Positions 57,912 through 59,104 of a stretch of DNA of 59,104 nucleotides are shown one piece after another (the first letter of the stretch is position 1; each line of letters opens with the position of its first letter). The DNA is from Hyphomicrobiales bacterium (GTDB taxonomy: Bacteria > Pseudomonadota > Alphaproteobacteria > Rhizobiales > Rhizobiaceae). The notes under the pieces were generated by a model. It did not search any database, was not told where the DNA came from, and saw only the letters and a list, made by a program, of their open reading frames with translations. The stretch is taken from contig UCOA01000017.1 of NCBI GenBank assembly GCA_900474095.1, positions 1-59,104 on the forward strand, in the 5' to 3' direction. The position numbers and the translations under genes are program-made.

Positions 57912-58721
57912 TCAATCCAGCGTGAAATCGAAGCGGTAGATGGCGGAAAGGCCGACCAGAAACTGATTGCGGCTGCCGCCTTCCTTGACGATGCTCGAAT
58001 CCGCTGCAGGACCCATCAGCCGCTTGTATTCGGCAAATGCGCTGGTCTCGAGCTTTTCGGTCGCCTGCCAGGTGATGGCCGCTCCAGCCCCGACCGAATT
58101 CAGGCCGCCGGACGGCGTGTATTGGGAATAGCCCGATTCTGCCGCTTCGGCTGAACTCACCCCGTAATAGGCATCGAAATAATCGCTTGTCGCCGCGGAC
58201 AGGCGCGGGCCGGCGGAGATGCGGACATTGTCGCTGACATCGACGAAGCCATCCGCTGCGACATCGGCGACAAGGCCGTGATGGCTGCGGATGCCCTGGC
58301 GAAGCTCGGCCCGGATGCGCAGCCAGTCGGTGGGATAAACTTCCGCAAAACCGCCGAGTTCGCCACCGAAGCGCACGGGGTCGAGGCCCTCGAGCTTGGA
58401 GGAGGTATCCTCGTCTCGCTCGAAGATCAGCTTGCCGACGACGCCGGCGCGGAAGGCGCCCTTGTCGACAAAGGCAAAGGACGGATTGTCATTGCGCGAA
58501 GAGAACCGCACCGTGCTGCCGGCACGCCCGAGCGAAATCAGTGGCGCGGCCTGGAACAGGCGGTCGGAACCGCCCTCATATTTCGGCCCGAGGAAGCCCG
58601 CTACGCCGACTTTCAGATACCAATCACCCGACCAGAAATACTGGCCGTCCTGAGCCTGGGCGGCAGAGGAGAGGCCAAGAAAAACACTAACGGAAAGGGC
58701 AAGGGCAGATCGGCGGGACAA
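57912..58721 (-). CDS. MipA/OmpV family outer membrane protein
   Basis: A 269-residue beta-barrel protein: signal peptide (MSRRSALALSVSVFLGLSSAAQA) followed by alternating amphipathic strands such as YLKVGVAGFLGPKYEGG and RIRAELRQGIRSHHG, ending in FLVGLSAIYRFDFTLD with a terminal aromatic near the end as in porin-like barrels. Start TTG 58721 is chosen: GGAG lies 8 nt upstream and it places a normal signal peptide at the N-terminus; upstream frames add non-signal residues. Role in envelope or peptidoglycan scaffolding is family-level only. Confidence 0.85.
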   Translation of the reverse strand: MSRRSALALSVSVFLGLSSAAQAQDGQYFWSGDWYLKVGVAGFLGPKYEGGSDRLFQAAPLISLGRAGSTVRFSSRNDNPSFAFVDKGAFRAGVVGKLIFERDEDTSSKLEGLDPVRFGGELGGFAEVYPTDWLRIRAELRQGIRSHHGLVADVAADGFVDVSDNVRISAGPRLSAATSDYFDAYYGVSSAEAAESGYSQYTPSGGLNSVGAGAAITWQATEKLETSAFAEYKRLMGPAADSSIVKEGGSRNQFLVGLSAIYRFDFTLD

Positions 58722-58972
58722 GTCGGAACTCCGGATACAAAACCCCTTTGATGCCGACACCAGCGCAACACCGGCGGCAGAGAACGGGGCCAACTGAAAC
58801 GGTTCGTTTCGGCGCGGTTGTAGGCCTTATCTCACTACCATTCCGTTAACCAGAGACTTTCAGGCTTTCTTTTCCATATTCGCGCAACGCGATATAAAAA
58901 AACGTTGGTTTACAAACCGATAGGAAGAAAGAGATCTCCGGATTCACGGCGCGAAGTGGCAAAATTACATCG

Positions 58973-59104
58973 TCAGGACGCGCGTGATTTCAGATAGGTG
59001 CTGGGCGAACTGCCAAGCATGCGGCGAAACATCGTGGTAAAGGCCGCAATGTTTTCGTAGCCGGCATCGAGTGCGACATTCGTGACCGGCTCGCCGGCCG
59101 CCAG
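58973..59104 (-). CDS. AraC-family regulator, C-terminal fragment
   Basis: The last 43 codons of a gene that runs off the right edge. They contain the second helix-turn-helix of the AraC domain: VALDAGYENIAAFTTMFRRM then LGSSPSTYLKSRAS. It is on the minus strand, upstream of the MipA gene with a 251-bp gap in which no gene is seen, so it may or may not regulate that gene. Confidence 0.9.
   Translation of the reverse strand: MAAGEPVTNVALDAGYENIAAFTTMFRRMLGSSPSTYLKSRAS

Overview
This 59.1 kb window is an ordinary-looking stretch of chromosome from an alphaproteobacterium, almost certainly a member of the Rhizobiaceae (Rhizobium, Agrobacterium, Neorhizobium or Ensifer type). The evidence is the high-GC coding bias, the family content (IalB-like, BA14K, DUF982, DUF1344, DUF1217 and DUF6101 proteins, a RibB with a decayed RibA half, a BioMNY biotin transporter), palindromic intergenic repeats of rhizobial type, and gene order that from memory matches Sinorhizobium meliloti (fabI-phosphatase, aroC-ribB, xseB/dxs-tlyA-rRNA methylase-mcp). 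No tRNA, rRNA, CRISPR array, prophage or intact insertion sequence was seen.

Layout. 1-3.2 kb: aa3 cytochrome oxidase genes coxB-coxA-ctaB on the minus strand, with a perfect FixK/FNR-type box just before coxB. 3.6-13 kb: IalB-like protein, tldD, small membrane proteins, a polysaccharide deacetylase, pdxH, a surface lipoprotein, a DnaJ-like co-chaperone, fabI, a histidine phosphatase and a DUF1344 protein. 13-18.4 kb: a CHASE-PAS-GGDEF-EAL enzyme, aroC and ribB. 18.6-24 kb: an accessory patch of small regulated units (VOC protein/TetR, EamA exporter/MocR, YcaQ-type glycosylase) with inverted-repeat operators between divergent genes. 24-33.4 kb: bioMNY, an HDAC-like amidohydrolase, xseB, a VapBC-type toxin-antitoxin pair, pirin, dxs, tlyA and a 4Fe-4S RNA methyltransferase, then the remnant of an AbiEii-like gene. 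33.8-40 kb: an amino-acid-type chemoreceptor, a PHB-depolymerase-like esterase and a fatty-acid oxidation pair (enoyl-CoA hydratase, acyl-CoA dehydrogenase) with a LiuR-like operator. 40-45.7 kb: a CorA transporter, a BA14K protein, a GH25 lysozyme-like protein, a frameshifted RTX gene, DUF982, a possible small RNA and a tiny lipoprotein. 45.9-48.5 kb: gbcA-gbcB (Rieske oxygenase and reductase of the glycine-betaine demethylase type) behind a clear cobalamin riboswitch. 48.9-59.1 kb: an unknown protein, a degenerate GGDEF protein, a Sua5/TsaC protein, a D-2-hydroxyacid dehydrogenase, a six-repeat DUF1217 protein, DUF6101, a 64-aa gene carrying a palindromic repeat, ubiA, a MipA-like porin and the end of an AraC regulator.

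The most interesting item is the cobalamin riboswitch as leader of gbcAB. Such riboswitches often shut off B12-independent isozymes when B12 is plentiful. The arrangement therefore suggests that oxygen- and iron-dependent N-demethylation of glycine betaine (or a related methylamine) is kept as the low-B12 alternative to a corrinoid-dependent route. Next in interest are the palindromic repeat shared by a small translated gene and a distant intergenic site, the FixK box on the aa3 oxidase operon, and the frameshifted RTX gene.
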